The translations under genes and the position numbers were made by a program. From positions 1 to 9,240 of the forward strand of contig JAPLUS010000349.1 of assembly GCA_026397495.1 (NCBI GenBank): a DNA stretch of 9,240 bases, written 5' to 3'. The notes under the pieces were generated by a model that was not told where the DNA came from, searched no databases, and saw only the letters and a list, made by a program, of their open reading frames with translations. Each line of letters begins with the position of its first letter. The stretch's first letter is position 1. This document shows, in pieces, positions 1-7,518 of the stretch. The DNA is from Candidatus Zixiibacteriota bacterium. GTDB lineage: Bacteria > Zixibacteria > MSB-5A5 > GN15 > PGXB01.

Positions 1-7
1 AGTATAT

Positions 8-925
8 ATGCTGACTAGACCAGGAGATTTACATCGATTTGGCATCGGCACCGCGCAATTCGGGATGGATTATGGAATTTCTAACCTGAACGGGAAGACC
101 TCGCCTGAAGAAGTGAAACATATTCTGGAATTGGCCGCCCGGATGGGATTTCGGGTAATAGATACGGCACCACTCTACGGAGATAGTGAGAAAGTTCTTG
201 GTGCAACGATGCCGGAAGGGCATCAATTCAGAATTGTTACCAAGACCCCTCAATTCAAAAGCAACGCTGTTTCCAATAAAGCCGAGTCGCTTCGTAACAC
301 TTTTCGGATGTCGCTGCATAAGCTGAAACTGACGTCGGCATATGGATTGCTCATTCATGACCCCGGCGACCTTTTTGCCGGCGATGGGCGGTCTCTCTTT
401 GAAGCTATGGAAACGCTTCGGGAGGAGGGTTTGGTCGAAAAAATAGGTGTTTCCGTTTACACCGAAAATGAAATAAATATGATTCTTGATAATTTCAAAA
501 TTGATTTGATTCAGGTTCCGCTCAACGTCTTGGATCAGCGTCTTCTCCATAGTGGGCAGCTGGCTCGATTGAAGCGATCGGGGATTGAAATTCATGCCCG
601 TTCGGTGTTTCTTCAAGGGCTTCTACTCATGTCGCCTGGGCAGCTAGATGGCCACTTCGAATGGGTCCGCGACCAGCTGGTTCGATATAATCGGTTTCTT
701 GAACTTCACAACTTATCCCGCCTCGAAGGAGCGCTGTCCTTTGTGACCGGCTTAAAGGAAATCGACTGTATTATATTAGGGGTTTCTGTTCCAAGGGACT
801 TACTTGAAATTGGAAGTTTCCTATCCGGCTATGATCATGTCAATTTAGACTTTTCGCAGTTTTCCTGTGACAAGAAAGAAATTATCAATCCGAGTCTGTG
901 GATAAGAACAGAGTGTAAGGTATAA
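8..925 (+). CDS. Aldo/keto reductase of a nonulosonate/surface-sugar cluster
   Basis: The 305-residue protein is a single (beta/alpha)8 aldo/keto reductase domain. The opening G-I-G-T-A-Q-F-G strand (12-19) is typical, and the catalytic tetrad can be placed as Asp52, Tyr57 (in DTAPLYGDSE), Lys79 (IVTKTP) and His117 (LLIHDP). The stretch IEIHARSVFLQGLLL (about 195-210) and the ending NPSLW are typical of the subgroup found beside sugar cytidylyltransferases. It would use NAD(P)H in the cytosol to reduce a carbonyl or oxidise an alcohol; the substrate is not known. The position just before an SpsF-type gene and pse genes suggests a step on a nucleotide or nonulosonate sugar, which is inference. 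The start at 8 gives a normal family N-terminus, but only seven upstream bases are visible, so its ribosome site and any earlier start cannot be judged. The protein looks complete, with no gap against the family pattern. Confidence 0.88.
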   Translation: MLTRPGDLHRFGIGTAQFGMDYGISNLNGKTSPEEVKHILELAARMGFRVIDTAPLYGDSEKVLGATMPEGHQFRIVTKTPQFKSNAVSNKAESLRNTFRMSLHKLKLTSAYGLLIHDPGDLFAGDGRSLFEAMETLREEGLVEKIGVSVYTENEINMILDNFKIDLIQVPLNVLDQRLLHSGQLARLKRSGIEIHARSVFLQGLLLMSPGQLDGHFEWVRDQLVRYNRFLELHNLSRLEGALSFVTGLKEIDCIILGVSVPRDLLEIGSFLSGYDHVNLDFSQFSCDKKEIINPSLWIRTECKV

Positions 926-990
926 TAACGTAAAATTAGGGTCGATAAAAATGCAACAGAATCAAACACAAGGGGAGAACAGGTAGGGTT

Positions 991-1650
991 ATGATTCTTG
1001 CCATTCTTCAAGCCCGAGTCTCTTCTAGTCGTCTTCCAGGGAAGGTCCTCAAGCCAATCTTGGGTGAGCCGATGCTTCAGCGCCAGCTTGAAAGGCTGGC
1101 CAATTCTAAACTAATAGACAAGCTGGTCGTAGCCACCAGCGAACAAACTTCGGATGATGCGTTGGAAGAGTTATGCCATAGACTTGGAAAAGAATTCTTT
1201 CGGGGTGATCTTGATAACGTCCTCGATCGCTTTTATAAGTGCGCGCAGAAGTATCATCCTGATGTGATCGTGCGTCTGACCGGCGACTGCCCTCTCATTG
1301 ATCCCCTTATTAAAGAGGCGGAACTGCCGTCGGAGCTTGAACATGTCACCCCTTACATTTATAATAACGAACAGCTCTTCAGAATAGGAATATTCAAAAA
1401 TGATGTCGATCTCTCGCATCTGCGATGGACGGTTGATGAAAAGGATGATTTTGATTTTGTCACCCTCGTTTACGAAGAGCTATACCCGACTAAACCAAAT
1501 TTTACCACTGCTGATGTTCTGGAGCTTTGCGAGAGAATGCCAAGCATCAAATATATCAATAATTGTATTAAACGTAACACCGGAAGCAAAGGAGTTCTTA
1601 ATAAAAATAAAGGACCTTTGCAAGGAAGGAAACCGAGCCATGTCCGTTAA
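991..1650 (+). CDS. SpsF-type cytidylyltransferase, apparently missing an internal segment
   Basis: The start is ILAILQARVSSSRLPGKVL (residues 2-20), the nucleotide-binding loop of CMP-sugar synthetase-like enzymes (SpsF, CTP_transf_3 type). LTGDCPLIDP (96-105) carries the metal-binding Asp, and HLRWTVDE (143-150) is the second conserved acidic motif. Such enzymes transfer CMP from CTP to a sugar; here CMP-pseudaminate synthesis would fit, but no other CTP-dependent enzyme is visible to compare. At 219 residues it is short. In the family as I recall it, LIDP is followed by about 40 residues that include an SNTL...PDGLDVEVF segment before LPSEREHVTPYIY. Here LIDPLI (102-107) runs straight into KEAELPSE (108-115), without loss of frame. 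The gap removes part of the sugar-binding/dimer region, so activity is doubtful. The start has purine-rich sequence upstream (AGGGGAG at 971-977 and AGGTAGGG at 981-988). The 3' end overlaps the next gene by 11 bases. Confidence 0.85.
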   Translation: MILAILQARVSSSRLPGKVLKPILGEPMLQRQLERLANSKLIDKLVVATSEQTSDDALEELCHRLGKEFFRGDLDNVLDRFYKCAQKYHPDVIVRLTGDCPLIDPLIKEAELPSELEHVTPYIYNNEQLFRIGIFKNDVDLSHLRWTVDEKDDFDFVTLVYEELYPTKPNFTTADVLELCERMPSIKYINNCIKRNTGSKGVLNKNKGPLQGRKPSHVR

Positions 1651-2886
1651 GGCATTATTGATGGAGGATCGTCCGCATAATTCTGCCATATACTCTCAGG
1701 AAAGTTTAAAGATGCAGAAGCGGGCGAGACAGCTGATACCGGGGATGACCCATCTTCTCTCCAAACATCCCGATATGTTTGCTCCCGGCATCTGGCCGGG
1801 CTACTATCATAAGGCCAAAGGAGTTGAAGTATGGGACCTCGATGATAGGCGGTATATCGATATGAGTATAGGGGGAATAGGTGCCAATGTGCTTGGTTAT
1901 GCCGATCCAGATGTCGACGCCGCGGTGCAGGAAATTATCAAATTGGGAACCAGTTGCTCGCTCAATTTTTCACCGGAAAGGACAAAGTTGCTTTCTGTGG
2001 TTACCATGGCTGGCATGATTGGTATCTTTCCGCCAATCTTGGCACCGAGAATGCGCTTGGCGAGCATTTAATATCCGGTCTTGAGCCGAAAGGCGTGCCG
2101 AAAGGCTTGAAAGGAACGGCCTTGCCTTTTAGGTACAACAAAATTGAGGAATTGAAGGAAATAGTTGCCCAAAATAGAGGTGAACTGGCGGCCATAATAA
2201 TGGAGCCAATTCGTAATGATCCGCCGCTCCCGGGTTTTTTTGAGGAAGTAGTTAAACTTGCACAGGAATGCGGGGCGGTTTTTGTCCTCGATGAGATTTC
2301 CGCCGGTTTCAGGATGAATTCCGGAGGCGCCCATCTGGTAATGAAGGTCACTCCTGACATGGCTGTCTTTTCCAAGGCCATCGGAAACGGATATGCCATG
2401 GCAGCGATTATAGGTAAAAGTGAGGTTATGCAGGCGGCACGGTCAACATTCATTTCCAGTACCAATTGGACAGAACGAATCGGACCGACAGCCGCCTTGG
2501 CCACCATAAGAAAACATAGAAGGCTAAATGCCGGCGAGCATTTGATGGCAGTCGGCAAGAAGGTGCAGATTGGTTGGCGAGAACTATCGGAGAAACACCA
2601 GATTCCCCTCAAAGTCGGCGGTATCCCTCCGTTAAGCCATTTTTCTTTCACCGGATCCAATGCCCTGTCATTGAAAGCTCTGTATGTGCAAATGATGTTG
2701 GAACGGGGATTCTTGGCTTCGACTTCATTCTACTCAATGTATGCCCATACTGAAGAGCATGTGAAGGCCTATTTAGAGAATATGGATGAAGCATTAGGGG
2801 AAATCGTCCGGCTTGACCGTCTGGGAAAAGTCGAATTATCGCTGGCAGGTAAACCGGCCATAGCCGAATTTAAACGGTTGAATTAG
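1640..2886 (+). pseudogene. Class III aminotransferase (glutamate-1-semialdehyde aminomutase-like), broken by deletion and frameshift
   Basis: The gene is read in two frames. The first runs from ATG 1640, preceded by GGAAGGA, through RARQLIPGMTHLLSK and GVEVWDLDDRRYIDM to GTSCSLN (residue 109, base 1966). The second, offset by -1, takes over at FTGKDKVAFCGYHGWHDWY (from about 1966-1971) and runs to the stop at 2886. The second part holds the PLP-binding aspartate in VLDEISAGFR (codon at 2290), the Schiff-base lysine in FSKAIGNGY (codon at 2374-2376), STFISSTNWTERIGP and GGIPPLSHFSF, all highly typical of the PLP-dependent class III family. Family members carry about 40 residues between these parts, including the Gly-Gly-Glu-Ala phosphate-binding stretch; these are absent. 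So this is a deletion with frame change, not a simple one-base slip. Left to itself the first frame continues to a stop at 2069-2071. The intact relative would transfer an amino group on a sugar or small-acid precursor; its substrate is unknown. Confidence 0.8.
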
Positions 2887-2911
2887 CCATTTAACGGCGA
2901 GGGTGAGAAGC

Positions 2912-4027
2912 ATGAGGATTGTTATAAGAGCTGATTCCTCTCTGAAAATCGGGACAGGGCATGTTATGCGCTGTCTGACTCTTGCCGAGCAATTGCGGAA
3001 CAATGATTCGGATGTGGCCTTTGTCTGTCGGGAACTTCCAGGGAATATCATTTCGCTTATTAAAACCCGCGGCTATCGGGTGCATTGCCTTCCATACAAG
3101 GAAAGCAGTGTTATCGACGATCCCCAAGGGAATAAACATTGGGATTGGCCGGCTATTGAAAAAGAATTTGATGCCGCCCAGACTGAAAATATCCTTAAAA
3201 ATATTGAATATGAAAGCGACTGGCTGGTAGTTGATCATTATGCTCTCAATTGGAAGTGGGAAATAAAGATGCGTCCGCATGTTAATCATCTTATGGTGAT
3301 TGATGACTTGGCTGATCGTAAACACGATTGCGATATTCTTTTGGATCAGAATTACTTTGAACAAAGGGAGTCCCGCTATAACGATCTTGTACCAAAGCCG
3401 TGCCGTCTGCTTTTGGGGCCTAAATATGCCCTTCTACGCAGTGAATTTATTGAGATCCGCAAGAACCTCCGCCATCGGGATGGCCATGTTCGCCGCATTC
3501 TCATTTTTTTTGGGGGGAGTGACCTTTCCAATGAAACCGGTAAAGCGATGGAGGCTATCGCCTCACTGGAACGGAGCGACCTTGCTGTTGATGTCGTCTT
3601 GGGTATCTCCAATCCGCACAAAAAGGAGATAATGAATCGCTGCCGCGCTATGCAGAATGTTGTCTGTCACTATCAGGTAGATAATATGGCGCAGTTGATG
3701 TCTGATGCCGACTTGGCGATTGGAGCGGGCGGGACGACAACATGGGAGCGCCTCTACCTCGGGTTGCCTTCGATAATTGCGGTTCTGGCAGAAAATCAGA
3801 GAGAAGTAACTGAGGCTCTGACGCAGCGTGGTGTTGTCTGGAATCTTGGGAAAAGCAGTGAAATAAAAACGGTGGATATTGCTCGATTGGTGGCACTGGC
3901 GATGACCGAGCCGGTGACTTTGCAGAGAATGCGACAAATGGGCCAAAGTCTATTCGGAAATACTACTATTAGCGGCGCTGAAAAAGTAGTCCAAGCTATG
4001 TCGGAAGGAATTTATGCTCCAGCATGA
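2912..4027 (+). CDS. pseG: UDP-2,4-diacetamido-2,4,6-trideoxy-beta-L-altropyranose hydrolase
   Basis: PseG hydrolyses the UDP-linked diacetamido sugar to free 2,4-diacetamido-2,4,6-trideoxy-L-altrose and UDP, the step before condensation with phosphoenolpyruvate. It is a GT-B-fold, glycosyltransferase-like cytosolic enzyme. The N-terminus RIVIRADSSLKIGTGHVMRC (2-21) has the GTGH loop with His17, matching the catalytic histidine known for Campylobacter PseG. Further marks are LVVDHYALN, VIDDLADRKHDCDILLDQN, LLGPKYALLR, ILIFFGGSD and the UDP-binding AIGAGGTTTWERLYLGLPS region (about 269-287). The ATG at 2912 is preferred, giving 371 residues, because GAGGGTGAG (2899-2907) sits at the right distance. 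A GTG at 2903 would overlap that ribosome site and add only three residues. It follows the broken aminotransferase by 25 bases and overlaps pseH by 14. Length and motifs are complete. Confidence 0.95.
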   Translation: MRIVIRADSSLKIGTGHVMRCLTLAEQLRNNDSDVAFVCRELPGNIISLIKTRGYRVHCLPYKESSVIDDPQGNKHWDWPAIEKEFDAAQTENILKNIEYESDWLVVDHYALNWKWEIKMRPHVNHLMVIDDLADRKHDCDILLDQNYFEQRESRYNDLVPKPCRLLLGPKYALLRSEFIEIRKNLRHRDGHVRRILIFFGGSDLSNETGKAMEAIASLERSDLAVDVVLGISNPHKKEIMNRCRAMQNVVCHYQVDNMAQLMSDADLAIGAGGTTTWERLYLGLPSIIAVLAENQREVTEALTQRGVVWNLGKSSEIKTVDIARLVALAMTEPVTLQRMRQMGQSLFGNTTISGAEKVVQAMSEGIYAPA

Positions 4028-4586
4028 TGAATTTGCCTTGCGGCCAATGGCCGAGAACGATCTGGAGCAGGTATTGGAATGGCGCAATTCCGATAGAATA
4101 CGGATAAATATGTATACCGACCATGTTATAAATATGGATGAACACCGGAAATGGTTTACTCGGGTGTCACAGACGAAACAGTCATTTCATTACATATTTG
4201 AGCTTCACCATAATCCTATCGGGGTGATAAATGTGAATAACCTCGATCGTGTTAATGGCCGCTGTGTCTGGGGCTTCTATCTGGGGGATGCCACTGCCCC
4301 TAAAGGATCCGGATCGGCCATGGGTTACTTTGGACTGGAAGAAATCTTTAAGAAGCTCGGCTTCAGGAAAGTTGTTGGTGAAGCGTTTGCCTTTAACGAA
4401 GAAAGTATCCGCTTCCATAGACGACTCGGCTTCATCGAAGAAGGTCAATTCAGACAGCATGTCTTGAAAGCCGGACGGTATGAAGACATTATATGCTTCG
4501 GTCTTCTGTACGATGACTGGCAGTTGATCAAGAATAAATTGGGAAAGAAGATTTTTGAGGAAAGTGTACTATTATGCAGGAGCTAA
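4014..4586 (+). CDS. pseH: UDP-4-amino-4,6-dideoxy-N-acetyl-beta-L-altrosamine N-acetyltransferase
   Basis: This 190-residue GNAT-fold enzyme uses acetyl-CoA to acetylate the 4-amino group of the UDP-sugar made by PseB and PseC, giving the substrate of PseG. Visible family features are the N-terminal LRPMAENDLEQVLEWRNSDRIRINMYT (9-35), HRKWF (44-48), the CoA pyrophosphate loop APKGSGSAMG (95-104) and the C-terminal NEESIRFHRRLGFIEEG (128-144). The start is supported by GGAAGGA about six bases upstream of ATG 4014, inside the end of pseG. The 14-base overlap with pseG and the 13-base overlap with pseI suggest translational coupling of three consecutive pathway genes. The C-terminal tail after DDWQLIKNK is less conserved. 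A generic RimI/RimJ-like acetyltransferase is the alternative, but the context makes PseH the best call. Confidence 0.92.
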   Translation: MLQHDEFALRPMAENDLEQVLEWRNSDRIRINMYTDHVINMDEHRKWFTRVSQTKQSFHYIFELHHNPIGVINVNNLDRVNGRCVWGFYLGDATAPKGSGSAMGYFGLEEIFKKLGFRKVVGEAFAFNEESIRFHRRLGFIEEGQFRQHVLKAGRYEDIICFGLLYDDWQLIKNKLGKKIFEESVLLCRS

Positions 4587-5626
4587 AAATAGGCGGGAAG
4601 ATTATAGGACATGACTTCCCTCCATTTATTGTGGCAGAAATGTCGGGCAATCACAATCAATCGTTGGAACGGGCACTGACTATAGTTGATGCCGCTGCCG
4701 ATTCGGGGGCACACGCTTTGAAAATTCAGACTTATACGCCCGATACCATGACCCTTGATCTTGATGAAGAACAATTCCGTATTGACGACGCCGGAAGTCT
4801 CTGGAAAGGCAATTCGCTCTATAAGCTTTATCAGGAGGCCTACACTCCATGGGAATGGCACCAGGCGATATTTAACCGCTGCCGCGCCAAGGGCATTATC
4901 GGATTCAGCACCCCGTTTGATATTACCGCGGTCGATTTTCTTGAGAGCCTCGATGTCCCTTGCTATAAGGTAGCATCGTTTGAAAATACCGATATTCCTC
5001 TCATTAGAAAAATCGCATCTACCGGCAAGCCGATGATTATCTCTACCGGTATGGCGACAATCGCTGAACTGGATGAGACTATAAGGGAGGCGCGCCAAGC
5101 CGGTTGTCATGATATTGTTCTGTTGAAATGCACCAGTAGCTATCCGGCTACGCCGGAGCATTCACATCTTCGGACTATTCCCCATATGCGGGATCTTTTT
5201 GGAATTGAAGTGGGACTGTCCGATCATACTTTGGGAATAGGCGCCGCCGTGGCTTCAGTTTCACTGGGTGCCAGGTTAATAGAAAAACACTTTACCCTAT
5301 CGCGTGACGACGGTGGTGTCGATGCCGCCTTTTCATTGGAGCCGGCGGAAATGCATTCTCTGGTCATTGAGACTGAGCGAGCCTGGCAGGCGCTGGGGGA
5401 AATTCATTATGGTGTCACCAGTGCCGAAAAGCGTTCGCTACAATTTCGGCGATCATTATATATCGTGAAAGACATGAGGGCCGGCGACCGGTTCTCCTGC
5501 GATAATGTGCGTGAAATCAGACCCGGTTTCGGCTTGGCCCCCAAATATCATGATGTTGTTATGGGGAAAAAAGTCGCCCGCGACGCCAAACGCGGAACGC
5601 CGCTGGACTGGGAATTGGTCGGATAA
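4574..5626 (+). CDS. pseI: Pseudaminic acid synthase
   Basis: PseI condenses 2,4-diacetamido-2,4,6-trideoxy-L-altrose with phosphoenolpyruvate to make pseudaminic acid, a metal-dependent aldol-type reaction in the cytosol. The 350-residue length is normal. The NeuB-type barrel shows IVAEMSGNHNQS (19-30), LKIQTYTPDTM (49-59), FSTPFD, KVASFE, IISTGMAT, LLKCTSSYPATPE, LSDHT (215-219) and EKHFTLSRDDGGVDAAFSLEP (starting at 237). A C-terminal SAF (antifreeze-like) domain covers roughly residues 290-349, starting near QFRRSLYIV. The long LWKGNSLYKLYQEAYTPWEWH insert-like stretch is characteristic of PseI rather than NeuB (sialic acid) or LegI, so pseudaminate or a close isomer is the expected product. 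The start overlaps pseH by 13 bases; the nearest purine-rich site (GAGG, 4557-4560) is somewhat far, consistent with coupling to pseH translation. Confidence 0.95.
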   Translation: MQELKIGGKIIGHDFPPFIVAEMSGNHNQSLERALTIVDAAADSGAHALKIQTYTPDTMTLDLDEEQFRIDDAGSLWKGNSLYKLYQEAYTPWEWHQAIFNRCRAKGIIGFSTPFDITAVDFLESLDVPCYKVASFENTDIPLIRKIASTGKPMIISTGMATIAELDETIREARQAGCHDIVLLKCTSSYPATPEHSHLRTIPHMRDLFGIEVGLSDHTLGIGAAVASVSLGARLIEKHFTLSRDDGGVDAAFSLEPAEMHSLVIETERAWQALGEIHYGVTSAEKRSLQFRRSLYIVKDMRAGDRFSCDNVREIRPGFGLAPKYHDVVMGKKVARDAKRGTPLDWELVG

Positions 5627-5667
5627 AGGAAATGAATTCAGACACTTCAAGAGGCAGGAGACCGTAA

Positions 5668-7518
5668 ATGCAGGTTTATATAACCAAACGTTTTGAAGAG
5701 TCCAAATCCCGCGATGCGGGATTTACTGTTCTTGAATTGAACGGAATTAATATCTCTTACTGCCTACATCCCACCGAATATCTGTACGAAGACGATAGGT
5801 TTCTAGTTCTGGCTGATCTAAATCTCGATAAGACTAAGGAGAAATATTTCCATTCAATTGCTGAAAATGTTGTCCGGGAAGCGATCTCCGGAGATCTGTC
5901 AAAATGTCAGGAGCTTCTCCTGGGACAGTATTTTTTGGTGATCGTCGACAAAAACAAAGATGAAGTTCATTTTATCCGTGATATCAGCGGAGTCAAGACT
6001 GGTTTTTATTATGAGGGTAGGCAGCGAGTTTTGGTAGGTACAATAGTCCATGATCTGGCCCGTGCCGCCAGTGTTACGGAATTCAATGAAGAAGCCATTT
6101 ATCAAATACTCTACCTGCACTATCTCCAGGACGGTTTTTCATACTATAAAGGAATCAATGAGGTTCGGATGGGCCAGCATCTGGCCACAGACTTCTCGCT
6201 GGTGGTGTGCGAAAAAGGCCATCATCTCCTATCATTATCTGAGAGTGAAAATGGATTGAGTCTTGATGAAAATATCAGTCGTCTTCGCAAGGAGATTGAT
6301 TCCGTTCATGAAAGACATTGCTCGCAAGATAATGTCGTGCTCTTGTCGGGTGGCGTCGATTCCTGCGTCATGTTGGGAGCGCTGGCCGATTCCGAAAATG
6401 TTCAGGCGAAATCGTTTCGGGTCAAAGGAACCGAGCAGGATGAAACGGCCTACGCCGTCAGCATCGCTGAGTTTCTCGGCAAGCCAATTACAATAGTTCA
6501 ATCAAACCCGGAAGACATGCTTATCGCCGACCAATTTGAAAAATGGCTCATAGAAATGAACAATCCCTATATCGGAATATGGGTTTTTGGCAATCTTGGC
6601 GCCAATTCTAACCAGACCTATTACTCCGGTCAGGATACTCGCCTGCACACACCGAATGTTAATCCAATCGATAAGTTTGCATTCCGAATGCTTTCGCTTA
6701 ATAAATCGTTCCTTTATCCTCTGCTGAAACTTCTTTCCACCTTACTTTCAAAATCTCTGGAAAGGTGCGGATTCAGAAACAGCTCGAAAAGAATCTTAAG
6801 GGGCCTGTACCGCACATGCCGAGCGTTGGATCTGAAATCTTATCTCTTGGAATACTACTTTCATTTCGATAAGCATGCCATAGATAAATATCATCTTCCC
6901 GGCCAATGGTTCGAACGAATCAAAGGCCTTGGAGAGATTAATCTTAAAACCATCAAGAATGCACGACACTTATACAACACGATTGTTGAGATGAATTGGC
7001 AGTTGCAGTACACCCATGATATGCGGTATATCCAGGATATGGCCAAACTCAACCATACATATATCGCTATGCCTTTTTACGATCTTAGCCTGGCCAGATA
7101 TTCCTCGACTATCCCTTTTAAGCAAGCGACCAAATTTACTGTCGGGCATCAGCGTTACTCCCATAAGAAGACAATTATAAATAAATTTCTCTTACGCTCG
7201 GCCTATCGTGACAAACTCAACGACCTGGTATATTATCGCGACAAAGCCACTTCGAGCTCCTTCTATCTGCTTTTCAACGGCACGGTCGGAAAGAAAATTG
7301 AAGAAATCATTGAACGGGATCTTCTATCTCAAAATTCTTTTATCAGACATTATCAGTTGGAAGCGACGGTAAGGCAATTTCTAATCACAGAGCATTGGGG
7401 AATTGACAATGAAGAGTATTTGCTGCTTATCTATTATATAGGGGTACTCTGCGTCTATTATCAGCGCCTTCTGAAATCGCGGTCATGTGAAATACCGCGG
7501 GCGGCGGAAAGGATATAG
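5668..7518 (+). CDS. Asparagine synthetase-like ATP-dependent amide-forming protein lacking the glutaminase cysteine
   Basis: The 616-residue protein has the two-domain plan of class B asparagine synthetases. Residues 1 to about 195 resemble a degenerate Ntn (glutaminase) domain, with RDISGVKTGFYYEGRQRVLVGTIVHDLA near 105-135. The chain begins Met-Gln-Val, so the position-2 nucleophile cysteine is absent and glutamine hydrolysis by this domain is not expected. The synthetase domain is better kept: the ATP pyrophosphatase loop LLSGGVDS (SGGVDS at 227-232), YYSGQDTRLHTPN near 315, THDMRYIQDM...MPFYDLSLARY, and a C-terminal HKKTIINKFLLR...YYRDKA region. It would adenylate a carboxylate or carbonyl and join it to an amine or ammonia. 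By context the target may be the nonulosonate or another sugar of the glycan, for example amidation of an acid or an acetamidino conversion; this is inference. AGGAG lies seven bases before ATG 5668. The stop is immediately followed by the flippase start. Confidence 0.85.
   Translation: MQVYITKRFEESKSRDAGFTVLELNGINISYCLHPTEYLYEDDRFLVLADLNLDKTKEKYFHSIAENVVREAISGDLSKCQELLLGQYFLVIVDKNKDEVHFIRDISGVKTGFYYEGRQRVLVGTIVHDLARAASVTEFNEEAIYQILYLHYLQDGFSYYKGINEVRMGQHLATDFSLVVCEKGHHLLSLSESENGLSLDENISRLRKEIDSVHERHCSQDNVVLLSGGVDSCVMLGALADSENVQAKSFRVKGTEQDETAYAVSIAEFLGKPITIVQSNPEDMLIADQFEKWLIEMNNPYIGIWVFGNLGANSNQTYYSGQDTRLHTPNVNPIDKFAFRMLSLNKSFLYPLLKLLSTLLSKSLERCGFRNSSKRILRGLYRTCRALDLKSYLLEYYFHFDKHAIDKYHLPGQWFERIKGLGEINLKTIKNARHLYNTIVEMNWQLQYTHDMRYIQDMAKLNHTYIAMPFYDLSLARYSSTIPFKQATKFTVGHQRYSHKKTIINKFLLRSAYRDKLNDLVYYRDKATSSSFYLLFNGTVGKKIEEIIERDLLSQNSFIRHYQLEATVRQFLITEHWGIDNEEYLLLIYYIGVLCVYYQRLLKSRSCEIPRAAERI

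Noticed and set aside
363..381. Short inverted repeat CCGGC...GCCGG
   Set aside because: A five-base stem with a nine-base loop inside the reductase gene; expected by chance.
921..926. TATAAT at the end of the reductase gene as a -10 promoter box for the cytidylyltransferase
   Set aside because: No acceptable -35 element at 16-18 bases upstream and no extended -10 TG; it overlaps the stop codon in an AT-rich spacer. An internal promoter cannot be excluded but is not supported.
951..986. Eleven-codon open frame just before the cytidylyltransferase as a leader peptide
   Set aside because: No ribosome site, no codon bias or attenuator structure; likely chance in the 65-base spacer.
1784..1800. 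Hairpin CCCGGC-ATCTG-GCCGGG resembling a terminator stem
   Set aside because: It lies inside the aminotransferase coding region (APGIWPGYY), has no T tract after it, and is explained by codons.
1958..1975. Possible programmed -1 frameshift on the T run in the aminotransferase gene
   Set aside because: A Phe codon could slip by one base here, but relatives carry about 40 extra residues between the two frames, so slippage would not restore a normal enzyme. No downstream stimulatory hairpin was evident.
2001..2660. 219-codon open frame on the minus strand opposite the aminotransferase
   Set aside because: The plus strand carries clear aminotransferase motifs throughout; the minus frame shows no family resemblance.
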